A model generated the notes under the pieces. It saw only the letters and a list, made by a program, of their open reading frames with translations, was not told where the DNA came from and made no database searches. Positions 1 to 7,643 of a stretch of DNA of 20,049 nucleotides are shown here, one piece after another. Both the position numbers and the translations under genes were made by a program. Each line of letters begins with the position of its first letter. Within the stretch, counting starts at the first letter, position 1. Source of the DNA: JBAZWE01 sp041658605 (lineage in GTDB: Bacteria; Actinomycetota; Thermoleophilia; BMS3ABIN01); assembly GCA_041658605.1 (NCBI GenBank), contig JBAZZU010000036.1:1-20049 (forward strand), in the 5' to 3' direction.

Positions 1-51
1 GCAGGCCACGAACGTGCGGCCTATCGAATAGAGCCTGAAAAAGGCAAAGAC

Positions 52-81
52 AAAGGCCCTCCTTGCGGAGGGCCTTTTTTT
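52..81. terminator. Rho-independent terminator, possibly bidirectional
   Basis: An 11-base inverted repeat (AAAGGCCCTCC / GGAGGGCCTTT) with a TTGC loop is followed on the plus strand by a run of seven or more T. It would end a plus-strand transcript entering from outside the window. It also lies just past the last minus-strand gene (stop at 116), so it may end that operon too, although the minus-strand T run is interrupted. Confidence 0.85.
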
Positions 82-115
82 ATTGCCCGGATGCGTTTCC
101 GCAGTCGCGCCGCTT

Positions 116-292
116 CTACCAGGTGAACACCCTGTCGGTGGAGAAGATCAGGTCGACGACCTTCGCGTAGTCCTTTTCCTCGTAGAGGTTCACTACTGTG
201 ACATCGTTTCCGCTGTCGTCAGACTGGCCCTGGACGATGGTGTCCACGAAGCCCGCCGGTGTGCGCTCCTTGATGATGTGTAATACCTTCAT
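116..292 (-). CDS. Small DsrH/TusB-like protein (58 aa)
   Basis: A 58-residue frame starts MKVLHIIKERTP and ends in FSTDRVFTW. A strong ribosome-binding site (GGAGGAG) lies 5 bases before the ATG, and the start is 15 bases after the stop of the preceding DsrE-like gene, so it is the third gene of a three-gene operon. The 'LHIIKE...VTVVNLYEEKDYAKVVDLIF' pattern is like the short proteins that follow DsrE-type genes in YeeE-linked clusters. DsrH/TusB proteins of about 95 aa are the nearest named family, but this one is shorter and shows no cysteine. I infer that it is a subunit of a DsrEFH-like sulfur relay complex in the cytoplasm. The family name is uncertain; that the gene is real is well supported by its spacing and ribosome-binding site. 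Confidence 0.75.
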   Translation of the reverse strand: MKVLHIIKERTPAGFVDTIVQGQSDDSGNDVTVVNLYEEKDYAKVVDLIFSTDRVFTW

Positions 293-307
293 AAGCTCCT
301 CCGGATC

Positions 308-586
308 CTAGTAAGAGAGAACGTCGTTGAATTCAAGCAGTTTGGCCGGCATGTCCTGCATGTTGATCTGCGTGAAAGCCGCATCCTTCTCGTTCACGGA
401 ATACAGCAGGCAGTCGAACTCGCCCAGGGCATCAACATTCATTTCATTGCCGTCGTTCATTTCGATCGGAGAGCCCAGGTTGAATACGGAGATCTCGTCG
501 CCCTCGAGGGTAAGGCCGAGGGCCATGCGCAGCCCTTCGTCCTGGCGGTCGCTGACGATCACGGCTATTTTCTTGGAGTCGCTCAT
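308..586 (-). CDS. DsrE/DsrF-like sulfur relay protein (92 aa)
   Basis: The protein begins MSDSKKIAVIVSDRQDEGLRM, a small alpha/beta fold of the DsrE/DsrF type. 'RQDEGLRMALGLTLEGDEISVF' matches the usual first helix and second strand. The frame stays open further upstream, but the ATG at 586-584 overlaps the previous stop codon (TAATG), a usual sign of translational coupling, so I chose it. One cysteine is present (FDCLLYS, about residue 59). Members of this family carry or shuttle persulfide sulfur, often as hetero-oligomers with sister proteins. Neighbours on both sides are of the same kind, and TusA and a YeeE/YedE transporter lie upstream. The substrate cannot be read from the sequence; sulfur transfer is inferred from context. 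Confidence 0.85.
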   Translation of the reverse strand: MSDSKKIAVIVSDRQDEGLRMALGLTLEGDEISVFNLGSPIEMNDGNEMNVDALGEFDCLLYSVNEKDAAFTQINMQDMPAKLLEFNDVLSY

Positions 587-873
587 TAGAAGACCACCAC
601 CTTGTCTGATTCGTGCACCATCACTGCGTTCTGATACTGACTGCCGGCCGTGGCGCCTTCGACGTCCTTGACGCCCCGCGGCTCGGCGCTGTGGTCGCAG
701 TAGGCGAGCGTCGCGTCGCCGCTGCACTCCGCGCTTAGATCGGACGCCAGCAAGGTACCATCGTCCATCATGAAGACGGTTACGTCATGTCCGGCCGCCT
801 TCGCCGCCTTGATGACGCCGATGACGTCATCGCGGTACTTGTCAGAGTTGAGAAGAATGCCTAGTTTGCTCAT
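586..873 (-). CDS. DsrE-family protein (95 aa), first gene of the dsrE-like operon
   Basis: The product starts MSKLGILLNSDKYRDDVIGV and has the DsrE layout: a beta strand, a long helix 'DDVIGVIKAAKAAGHDV' and 'TVFMMDDGTLLAS'. Cysteines at about residues 53 and 62 (AECSG, AYCDH) are candidates for carrying persulfide. An earlier in-frame ATG at 897 exists, but a strong GGAGGTT lies 6-7 bases before the ATG at 873, so I prefer the shorter form. Its stop overlaps the start of the next gene by one base. A near-consensus promoter lies about 80 bases upstream, so the three small genes can be expressed separately from tusA and the transporter. I infer a cytoplasmic sulfur (or selenium) relay role. 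Confidence 0.87.
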   Translation of the reverse strand: MSKLGILLNSDKYRDDVIGVIKAAKAAGHDVTVFMMDDGTLLASDLSAECSGDATLAYCDHSAEPRGVKDVEGATAGSQYQNAVMVHESDKVVVF

Positions 874-954
874 GATCCAACCTCCATGTTTCCGCACCTC
901 CGTTGATTGGTGATAAAAAAGCCCACCCTGAATCTTTGGGGAGTCTGGGGCGTG

Positions 955-983
955 ATTATATTATTGCAGGGGGTGTAACTCAA
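955..983 (-). promoter_or_regulatory. Promoter for the dsrE-like operon
   Basis: On the minus strand TTGAGT (983-978) and TATAAT (960-955) are separated by exactly 17 bases. This is a close match to the housekeeping sigma consensus, with a perfect -10. The leader of about 75 bases holds a C-rich/G-rich segment followed by six T (about 916-952), which could form a weak attenuator, though the pairing is imperfect. Confidence 0.7.
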
Positions 984-1054
984 GAACCAATGGAAAAAGA
1001 TGCCGAAGGCGCCTGTTCTTGTCCGTTCCAGAGGGCCGGAGTCTATGGAAAAGC

Positions 1055-1096
1055 AAAAAGCACGGAAATGGACATCGTCCATTTCCGTGCTTTTCT
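1055..1096. terminator. Bidirectional terminator after tusA
   Basis: A near-perfect inverted repeat (AAAAGCACGGAAATGGAC / GTCCATTTCCGTGCTTTT) with a three-base loop is flanked by A and T runs on both sides. It lies 20 bases after the tusA stop codon and ahead of the dsrE promoter, separating the transporter-tusA unit from the DsrE-like unit. Confidence 0.9.
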
Positions 1097-1115
1097 GACT
1101 TGCAATAAAAGATCG

Positions 1116-1361
1116 CTACTTCTGGATCTTCATAGCCGTGACTCCAGCCTTGGGCTGATTTGTACCCAGAATTGTATAGCCCTTACCGTTGCATGCCTGG
1201 GTAACCGACTCAATCGAAGAGGGGTTGTCGATAAGGACCTCCATGATCATGCCGTCCTGCAGCTTATCCATACACTTCAAGGTATAAAGCTGCGGATGGG
1301 GGCACACATAGCCGGTTACGTCCAGCTCGTAACTACCGTCATCCTTTTTATTGAATTTCAT
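1116..1361 (-). CDS. TusA-family sulfur carrier protein (81 aa)
   Basis: This is a TusA/SirA/YeeD-type protein of normal length. The signature is GYVCPHPQ at residues 17-24, with Cys20 in the CPxP motif that carries the persulfide. The rest, 'LYTLKCMDKLQDGMIMEVLIDNPSS...VTQACNGKGY', is typical of the two-layer fold; Cys30 is a second cysteine. It starts from ATG with an excellent GGAGGTGATT ribosome-binding site. It lies directly downstream of the YeeE/YedE transporter gene on the same strand, the classic pairing in which TusA accepts sulfur from the transporter. In some bacteria such pairs (YedE/YedF) are instead linked to selenium metabolism. I infer that it passes sulfur or selenium from the membrane to the DsrE-like proteins encoded next. 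Confidence 0.93.
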   Translation of the reverse strand: MKFNKKDDGSYELDVTGYVCPHPQLYTLKCMDKLQDGMIMEVLIDNPSSIESVTQACNGKGYTILGTNQPKAGVTAMKIQK

Positions 1362-1419
1362 GTGCTAATCACCTCCTGACTTGCGAACTGCATTTTATGC
1401 ACTTTTCAGTATAGCCCTG

Positions 1420-3123
1420 TTAGAGCTCTATATCGAAGTCCATGTCTTCCATCTGCTTCGCCATCTTCTTGTTGGCGATGTAGTTGACTGCCTTGGCGGA
1501 TACGAACGCGCCGATGCCCATGCCGAAGAAGAACAGCCAACCGCCCCAGCTGCCGAAGGAAGCACGGGTATAGAAGGCGCCGATGTTACAGCCAAGCGCG
1601 ATACGGGAACCGATACCCATCAGGATACCGCCACCTACCGCGTAGACCGCCAGCTCCTTGGTTGGGAATTTCCACTTGAACTCCTTGTTCCAGAGAGACA
1701 GGAACGAGGCGCCGAGGATCAGGCCGATCGACAGGAGCAGCGCCGGGCTGAGCCATGGCTTGGGAAGCGCGTTACCGCCCCCGACGCCCGCGCCACCGAA
1801 GTAGCGGTTGCCGTTCACTTCCTGGTCCGGCGGCAGCACTTCGCGGACATTATCCGGATACATCGCATCTGTGTTGTAATGCGGAGCCCTCAGGTTGCCG
1901 GTGATGCTCTCCGGTATCACTTTATCGATGACCCAGCCGGCGAACATGGCTTCCTGGGTAGTGATATACCAGTAACCCGGATCGAACATGTTACCGCCTG
2001 TTCCCGGGAGGGCTTCCAGTTTGCCGTTGTACTTGATCTGTGTGGCTTCGGCGGGATCCGCGGCGGGCCACTTCTTCAGTGTGCTGTCGATCTTTTCCTG
2101 CTTCTGCGCCGGGGTCAGCGTCTTGTTTTCTGCCTCGCTGAACATTACACGCCTCGAACCATCAGCGTTTTGTGCAAAAACAAGGCCGAAGTTACCGCCG
2201 CCCAGATCGTCGCCGAAGTTGTAATCGTCGCGCATCCAGCTCATCGTGAAAACCTGGATGGCGGCAACGACGGCGAGCAGGACTGCCGCGATGGTCGTCC
2301 GTTTGGATGAGGAAATCATGGACCAGAAACCGGCCAGGTCATCGCCGATTCCCATTTTGACCTCGCCGCCATCGGCCGATTTTGTCAGACTGACGACGCG
2401 CCGCTTGAGGAAGTTCTTCCGCACGTAGATCAGATACACGCAGACCAGGAGAACCATCGCGATCAGGATGGTATTGATCAGCGAATTTCCAATCAGGTTC
2501 TGGATGAACGTGGGGTGCTCGCCCTGGGGGATATTGAAGATCTTGTTGGCCATGAGGTACTGGGGCCAGTGCCAGGTATCCGGAGTGAGGGCGCCGACGG
2601 AGTTAGGCCCGGTAAGATGCAGGCCGTCCATCATTTCATCAAAAAACGGGAACGCCACAAAAATAGCCTGGGTGAAAGAGAGGGTGAGCAGTACGGTCAG
2701 CGAGATCATGTTTCCCTCGCCGCTCTTGTATAGCGAACCGGTTGCACAACCTCCCGCGAATACCATGCCCAGACCGAAGATAAGGCCGCCGACAAGCTCG
2801 TGCGGGCCGATCGGTGACGGGTGGTAAAAGGATGGGTACTTGATCATAAGCGCCGCGGAAATGATGCTCAGCGTCATCAGGCCCATCATGATGCCGACGA
2901 ACATACGCGGCACCCTGACCATGATCAGATCGCGCCAGGCCGACGCGAAGCAGAATCGGCCGTATTGCTGAAGCGCGCCATAGATAAAGCCAAACCATGT
3001 ATAGGCGACGATGTAGAGATAAACAGGGGCGGACAGATAGTAAAGAATGGAAATAATTGCCAGGAAACCCACAACCCCCAAAGCATAGATCTTGTTTCTC
3101 GAACTGCTAGTGGCTTCTGCCAT
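1420..3123 (-). CDS. YeeE/YedE-family transporter with a large inter-domain insert (567 aa)
   Basis: A polytopic inner-membrane protein of the YeeE/YedE (TsuA thiosulfate uptake) family. The first half has the signature QYGRFCFASAWRD (Cys58) and FAGGCATGSLYKSGEG (Cys126). The second half has ALGCNIGAFY (Cys512) followed by SFGSWGGWLFFFGM. These cysteines correspond to those that bind the thiosulfate-like substrate in TsuA. Between the halves, about residues 297-440 form a hydrophilic stretch of some 140 residues without membrane segments, rich in D, N, P and G, making the protein longer than the 350-400 aa usual for the family. The ATG is preceded by GGAGGAGG. The downstream neighbour is tusA, 58 bases away. 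Thiosulfate or another sulfur species is the likely cargo; selenium-related transport (YedE/FdhT) is the alternative. The family is sure, the substrate is not. Confidence 0.92.
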   Translation of the reverse strand: MAEATSSSRNKIYALGVVGFLAIISILYYLSAPVYLYIVAYTWFGFIYGALQQYGRFCFASAWRDLIMVRVPRMFVGIMMGLMTLSIISAALMIKYPSFYHPSPIGPHELVGGLIFGLGMVFAGGCATGSLYKSGEGNMISLTVLLTLSFTQAIFVAFPFFDEMMDGLHLTGPNSVGALTPDTWHWPQYLMANKIFNIPQGEHPTFIQNLIGNSLINTILIAMVLLVCVYLIYVRKNFLKRRVVSLTKSADGGEVKMGIGDDLAGFWSMISSSKRTTIAAVLLAVVAAIQVFTMSWMRDDYNFGDDLGGGNFGLVFAQNADGSRRVMFSEAENKTLTPAQKQEKIDSTLKKWPAADPAEATQIKYNGKLEALPGTGGNMFDPGYWYITTQEAMFAGWVIDKVIPESITGNLRAPHYNTDAMYPDNVREVLPPDQEVNGNRYFGGAGVGGGNALPKPWLSPALLLSIGLILGASFLSLWNKEFKWKFPTKELAVYAVGGGILMGIGSRIALGCNIGAFYTRASFGSWGGWLFFFGMGIGAFVSAKAVNYIANKKMAKQMEDMDFDIEL

Positions 3124-3450
3124 AGTTCCTCCTCCAGGCTTCGTGAATAGTTCAAATTCATATAGCTTCAGGACACGACAGTGAATGCCAGGTCCATTTC
3201 CCAGTTTACCGGCGGGCCGCCAGAATTAATCCGAGCATTATAACAACAAATTATCGCTCGTTGATTTAAGGTGGGACTGTGGAAAAACACGCGGTTTCCA
3301 CATCGACTGTAGGGCCGTCCTCCCCGCGAAACCGTCCGGAATACGCCCCCACCTCCTGTAAAATTGCTATACTTCCAGACGGTAACGAATAATTAAATAC
3401 ATGAAAAACCGGGGCTGTCAAGACATACGAAAGCTCGATAAGCCTGCCAG
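3124..3450. promoter_or_regulatory. Divergent intergenic region with two extended -10 promoters
   Basis: This 327-base gap separates the minus-strand transporter operon from the plus-strand protease gene. On the minus strand TGTTATAAT (3245-3237) is a perfect extended -10 for the transporter operon. On the plus strand TGCTATACT (3365-3373) is an extended -10 for the protease gene, about 75 bases before its ATG. Neither has a convincing -35. I see no other gene in the gap. Confidence 0.45.
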
Positions 3451-4635
3451 ATGCCACGCGTCTTTAAAATATTCTTCATCACTCTCACAGTATCTGTAGC
3501 CTTTCTGCTCGGGTTGTACTTCGGCGGCCATTATTACCGGCTGTCGCTCGTTTTCTATGCGCTCCCCGAGAGCGTGCGCAACGCTTTTTTCCCCGGAGAC
3601 AACATCCTCCAGCTCCAGAGGGAGGTCGAGGGTATCCTGCAGGATAATTTCTACAAGCCGGTTGACTCCTCCAGAATGGAGAACAGCGCCATGGAGGGTA
3701 TGATCAACAGCCTTGAAGACCCGTATACAGCCTACTTTTCCCCTGAAGACTTCCGCTATTTCATGGAACACACCAACGGCTCATTCGTGGGTGTCGGCGT
3801 GTTGCTGGAGACAAAAGACGGCAAACTGACCATCGTTGACACCATCGAGGGTTCGCCTGCCCGGGGCGCGGGGATAAAACCTGGCGATGTTATCACCGCT
3901 GTTGATGGTCAGGTCATTGAGGGTAAGACAGAAGAGGAAGCCGTCGCCTTCATGAGGGGCAAAGAGGGAACAAAAGTCGTGCTGCATGTAAAGCGCGGCG
4001 AGGAGGATATCGACTTCGAACTGATTCGTAAGGCGATCGAGATACCGATAATCAGTGAAAAGATGCTGGACCGGAACGGCAAGAAGATCGGCTATGTACT
4101 ACTCGACCAGTTTTCCCTCGACGCCGGTCCCAAGGTGCAGGGCGCTGTCGAGCGGCTGACGAAGGATGGCGCACAGGCGATAATACTGGATCTGAGGAAT
4201 AACGGCGGCGGGTTACTGGATGAGGCCGTGAACGTGGGGAGCATATTCATAGAGGATGGTTCCATCGTCTCGGTTGTGAGCCGCGACGGAAAAAGCGAGG
4301 TCTACGACGCGCGCGGCGACGCCAATGAGACGATACCGCTGGTTGTGCTCGTCAACGGCTATACGGCCAGCGCTTCCGAGATAGTGGCGGGCGCCATCAA
4401 GGACGACGCCCGCGGAAAGCTCATCGGCGAGAAGACGTTCGGCAAGGGTGTCGTCCAGAATATCAACCCGCTGAGCAACGGCGGCGCCATCAAGTTCACT
4501 TCGGGCAGCTATTACACTCCCAGGGGCATCGATATCAACAAGATCGGCATCGAGCCCGACATCCCGGCCGTGGATGACCCGGCGACGCCTGCGGATGAGG
4601 TCATCGAGCGAGCGCTCTTCGAACTGGCATCCTGA
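3451..4635 (+). CDS. ctpA: S41 family carboxy-terminal processing protease (394 aa)
   Basis: A CtpA/CtpB-type serine protease anchored in the membrane and acting outside the cytoplasm. Residues about 7-25 form an uncleaved signal anchor. Residues about 112-195 are the PDZ domain (GSFVGVGVLLE...GSPARGAGIKPGDVITAVDG). The catalytic S41 core follows, with RNNGGGLLDEAV and the Ser/Lys/Gln set: Ser307 in TASASEIVAGA, then Lys332 and Gln336 in FGKGVVQ. The Ser-Lys distance of 25 residues equals that in Prc and CtpB. The length is normal for the family. The ribosome-binding site before this ATG is weak. It precedes rnr by 150 bases on the same strand. It probably trims secreted or membrane proteins; the target is unknown. 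Confidence 0.95.
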   Translation: MPRVFKIFFITLTVSVAFLLGLYFGGHYYRLSLVFYALPESVRNAFFPGDNILQLQREVEGILQDNFYKPVDSSRMENSAMEGMINSLEDPYTAYFSPEDFRYFMEHTNGSFVGVGVLLETKDGKLTIVDTIEGSPARGAGIKPGDVITAVDGQVIEGKTEEEAVAFMRGKEGTKVVLHVKRGEEDIDFELIRKAIEIPIISEKMLDRNGKKIGYVLLDQFSLDAGPKVQGAVERLTKDGAQAIILDLRNNGGGLLDEAVNVGSIFIEDGSIVSVVSRDGKSEVYDARGDANETIPLVVLVNGYTASASEIVAGAIKDDARGKLIGEKTFGKGVVQNINPLSNGGAIKFTSGSYYTPRGIDINKIGIEPDIPAVDDPATPADEVIERALFELAS

Positions 4636-4785
4636 CGTCGGGCACGGGGGTAAAAAACTGATTTCCGTTTGTCTGCAGGTCGTGCAAAGGCACACCATCC
4701 CCATTTCCGGCCGGGTGCAAGCGGCAGCTTTGTGCCGGGCGGGTAACAATGGTTCGCGGGTTCCCTCCAGTCTGAAGCTGTTTTC

Positions 4786-6672
4786 ATGATGGCGCGTATT
4801 TCCGAAAAAAGGCCCCGGGAGATCAGGCCCGGCACGCCCATGGTCGCCATTATCACCAAGAGCGGCAAGATCTATCGCGCTGACCCCCTGTTCGGCGATC
4901 AGAAAGAAATCTTCGTTGGCCACAAGGCGTTAAATGGAACCCGGCCGGGTGAGCTGGCGGTCTTGAGGCCGGACGGCCGCGGGCGTGGTGAGGTAATCAG
5001 GCGGCTGGGCAAGGCGGGCTCGCTCAAGGCGCTCATGGAAGCGATCCTCGCTTATTACCAGGTACCGCGGGGATTTTCGCCGGGGGCGCTTGAAGAGGCG
5101 GAAGCCCAGGCGACACTGGCCCTGGAGACGGACAGGGACAGGCACGACCTGACCGGCCTGGTATCATTCACGATCGATCCCGACGAGGCCAGGGATTTTG
5201 ACGACGCGATCTCATTGGTCGATGGGCCCGGGGATGGCGAGATCACGCTTTATGTGCATATCGCCGACGTGAGCTATTTCGTGCCGGCGGGTTCGGCAGT
5301 CGATCGCGATGCGGAAAAGAAGGCCTGCAGTGTATATATGCCTGTGGCCGTCGAGCCGATGCTGCCGCCGGTGCTATCGAGCGATGCCTGCAGCCTGCGT
5401 CCAGGCGAGGACCGAAAATGTGTGACGGTCGAGATGGTCTATAAGTGGGACACCTTACTGAACTCCCGGGTGCGTGGACAGGGGCCGGCGGAGTCGAATC
5501 CCCCGAAGACTGATCCTGAACCGGGAGGACTGACCCCCGAAAAGGTCCGCTTCTATCGCAGCACGATCCGCAGCTGCCGGCGCCTGACATACAACGAGGT
5601 CGACGATTATTTCGAGGGCTCGGCGGGCCTGAGTGAGGTCGGCGAGTTGCTGGAGCCGGGTTTGAGCGGCAGCGATGCCGCCGCCCTGGAGGCGCTGCTC
5701 GTCCGCTGCCGCGAGCTTGCGGGCCGGTTACGCGACGCGCGTCACGAACGCGGCGCCCTGAACATACAGACTTTCGAACCCGAGTTCCGGCTGGCCGAAG
5801 ACGGCGGCGTCGTTGGAGTGCGCCCGCGTCCGCAGTCGGAATCGCACGCGCTGATCGAGGAGTTCATGATCGCCGCCAACGAGGCGGTGGCGCGTTTCCT
5901 GGAGCGGCGCAAGGGCAATTGTATCTACCGCGTGCACGAAAAACCGGACGCGGACGCCGTCGAGTCGCTCTTTGAACTACTGGAGGACCTGGGCATACCG
6001 ACCCCGTCTTTTTCCCTGGCACACGGAACTCCGGAAAAGGCCGGCCGCGCCATACGCGACCTGTTGCGGTCGCTGCCGCGTGTGCTGAGCGAACAGCAGC
6101 GCGACCGTTCTGTCTTCGGCGAGATTGTCCTGCGCTCGCTCAAGCAGGCGCGCTACCAGGAGGACAACCTCGGACATTTCGGCCTCGCGTCCGATGCCTA
6201 TCTGCATTTCACCTCGCCGATCCGCCGCTATCCCGACCTGATCGTACATCGGGCGCTGCTGCGCGAGCTGCATCTGGATGATCACAGCCCAAGCCGCCTG
6301 AAACTGGCCGAAGTGGCGCTGACCAGCTCCGAGAACGAACGCCGCGCTCAGCTGGTGGAGCGCACCGCCGACGACATTGTCCTGGCGTTCCTGCTTGACC
6401 GGATGCTCTACCAGGAGGGATGGGACAAGGTGTTCGAGGGCGAGGTCGTCAGCGTGATCCCCTCGGGCCTGTTCGTGCGCTTCGAGGAGTGCTACGAGGG
6501 TTACGTACCCGCACGAAGCCTGCGCGGCGACTTCTATCTTTTGAGCGACAAAGGCGGCGCCCTGGTGGGACGCCGCTCCGGCCGGCCTTACCGTCTGGGA
6601 GACCGCATGAACATACGAGTGGTCCGTATCGACAAACAGCGGGGGAAAGTGGAGCTCGAGCCGGCACGATAA
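4786..6672 (+). CDS. rnr: Ribonuclease R (RNB family), short form (628 aa)
   Basis: A 3'-5' exoribonuclease of the RNase II/R family that degrades structured RNA, including transcripts released by trans-translation. After an N-terminal OB-like part (about 15-75), the RNB catalytic domain carries TIDPDEARDFDDAIS with the four metal-binding Asp residues 131, 137, 139 and 140. The later motif HFTSPIRRYPDLIVHRALL is near residue 472. A C-terminal S1 domain (FEGEVVSVIPSGLFVRFEE...YVPARSL) occupies about 543-626. The usual N-terminal winged helix and first cold-shock domain of the 750-810 aa forms are reduced or missing. A lineage-specific Pro/Gly-rich insert lies at about 225-250. Two ATG codons stand in tandem at 4786 and 4789, with no in-frame start back to a stop at 4744, so the N-terminus is reliable within one residue. 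The ribosome-binding site is weak. Confidence 0.95.
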   Translation: MMARISEKRPREIRPGTPMVAIITKSGKIYRADPLFGDQKEIFVGHKALNGTRPGELAVLRPDGRGRGEVIRRLGKAGSLKALMEAILAYYQVPRGFSPGALEEAEAQATLALETDRDRHDLTGLVSFTIDPDEARDFDDAISLVDGPGDGEITLYVHIADVSYFVPAGSAVDRDAEKKACSVYMPVAVEPMLPPVLSSDACSLRPGEDRKCVTVEMVYKWDTLLNSRVRGQGPAESNPPKTDPEPGGLTPEKVRFYRSTIRSCRRLTYNEVDDYFEGSAGLSEVGELLEPGLSGSDAAALEALLVRCRELAGRLRDARHERGALNIQTFEPEFRLAEDGGVVGVRPRPQSESHALIEEFMIAANEAVARFLERRKGNCIYRVHEKPDADAVESLFELLEDLGIPTPSFSLAHGTPEKAGRAIRDLLRSLPRVLSEQQRDRSVFGEIVLRSLKQARYQEDNLGHFGLASDAYLHFTSPIRRYPDLIVHRALLRELHLDDHSPSRLKLAEVALTSSENERRAQLVERTADDIVLAFLLDRMLYQEGWDKVFEGEVVSVIPSGLFVRFEECYEGYVPARSLRGDFYLLSDKGGALVGRRSGRPYRLGDRMNIRVVRIDKQRGKVELEPAR

Positions 6673-6685
6673 GCCCTTTCCCGTA

Positions 6686-6691
6686 TATAAT
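6686..6691 (+). promoter_or_regulatory. -10 box immediately before smpB (leaderless candidate)
   Basis: TATAAT ends 6 bases before the smpB ATG at 6698, and no Shine-Dalgarno sequence stands between rnr and smpB. That spacing would place transcription initiation at or next to the A of the ATG. No good -35 is visible. Confidence 0.4.
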
Positions 6692-6697
6692 CATCAC

Positions 6698-7171
6698 ATG
6701 TCATTAAAGGGCACAAAACCCATTGCCTCCAACCGCAAGGCCTACCACGAATACTTCATCGAGGAGACTTTCGAGGCTGGTCTGGAATTGAGGGGCACTG
6801 AGGTGAAGTCGCTCCGCGCCGGCCTCGCCAACCTCAAGGACAGCTATTGCACCATCAACGACGAGGAAGCATTCATCGTCGGCCTGCATATCAGTCCCTA
6901 TGCACAGGGGAATATCCAAAACGTGGATCCTGACCGCACCCGCAAGCTGCTGCTGCACAAGCGCGAGATCCGCACGCTGATCGGCAAGACCCAGGAGAAA
7001 GGACTGACCCTCATCCCCACGAAGCTGTATTTTCGTAACAGCCGGGTCAAGCTCGAGTTCGGGCTGGCCAAGGGCAAGAAGCTGCACGACAAGCGCCGCT
7101 CGCTGGCGGACAAGGACGCGAAGCGTGAGATCGAGCGGGGGTTCAGGGAGAGGCAGAAAGGCGACGCCTGA
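6698..7171 (+). CDS. smpB: SsrA-binding protein SmpB (157 aa)
   Basis: SmpB binds tmRNA and brings it to stalled ribosomes for trans-translation. The sequence shows the standard landmarks: NRKAYHEYFIEETFEAGLEL at the start, GTEVKSLRAG, LKDSYC, PYAQGN, HKREI and LIPTKLYFRNSRVKLEFGLAKGKKLHDKR. It ends in the basic, disordered-when-free tail (RRSLADKDAKREIERGFRERQKGDA) that enters the mRNA channel. The length is normal. It starts 26 bases after the rnr stop and precedes its RNA partner ssrA by 120 bases, so protein, RNA and the RNA-clearing nuclease are side by side. Confidence 0.98.
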   Translation: MSLKGTKPIASNRKAYHEYFIEETFEAGLELRGTEVKSLRAGLANLKDSYCTINDEEAFIVGLHISPYAQGNIQNVDPDRTRKLLLHKREIRTLIGKTQEKGLTLIPTKLYFRNSRVKLEFGLAKGKKLHDKRRSLADKDAKREIERGFRERQKGDA

Positions 7172-7291
7172 GGTCGGCAAGTGCCCGGGCATATCATGCC
7201 GGATGGCCACATCCGTCCGCCGATGCGGGTATACTAATAGTGGACGCGAGATCCATATTATCCATCACGATTTGAAATACCCACCTTACGT

Positions 7292-7643
7292 GGGGGCGAC
7301 CTGGTTTCGACGGGGTCAATCTGGATGGGAGCAGCAAGCCGAGCTTCCGGTGGGCTCGTTAAACTACCGGAAAAATAACCTAAACGCAGACGATAATCTC
7401 GCGTTAGCCGCTTAATTGCGGCTCGTCGTTCCCGATAAGTCCACGATCGGGGTAACGGCGTCAGCCAGTGGACTCAACCGCCGCGGTTGTCTCTCGCCGC
7501 GGTTGGGAAACCTTAGAGAGGCTGGCGGACCGGATCCTGCCTGCGCGGAGCCGGGACGTGAGACCTAAAAGCACAGGCTAAGCTTGTAGATACTCCCTTT
7601 TGGATGGCTTCGGACGCGGGTTCGATTCCCGCCGCCTCCACCA
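7292..7643 (+). ncRNA. ssrA: Transfer-messenger RNA (tmRNA)
   Basis: The 5' end GGGGGCGACCTGGTTTCGAC is typical of tmRNA. The 3' end carries the T-arm GCGGGTTCGATTCCCGC and the acceptor strand ending GCCTCCACCA, which pairs with the 5' GGGGGCG over seven base pairs including one G-U. CCA is encoded. The tag reading frame ends in ...GCG TTA GCC GCT TAA (stop 7413-7415). By analogy with the UAAAC/UAGUC context before the resume codon in other tmRNAs, GCA at 7386 is the likely resume codon, giving the tag ADDNLALAA; a start further upstream cannot be excluded. Pseudoknot-like GC-rich hairpins follow the tag. A TATACT at 7230-7235 could be part of its promoter. The 3' end is a well-known integration target, and accessory DNA follows immediately. 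Confidence 0.97.

Noticed and set aside
1381..2310. Plus-strand frame of 309 aa
   Set aside because: Antisense to the YeeE/YedE gene, which has strong family motifs; the plus frame is a low-complexity shadow with no recognisable domain.
4636..4785. Missing N-terminal part of RNase R in the gap before the ATG
   Set aside because: An in-frame stop at 4744 and no start codon between there and 4786; the gap shows no conserved protein sequence in the other frames.
4213..4923. Minus-strand frame of 236 aa
   Set aside because: Lies across the protease and rnr genes on the opposite strand, has no motif or ribosome-binding site, and results from high GC content.
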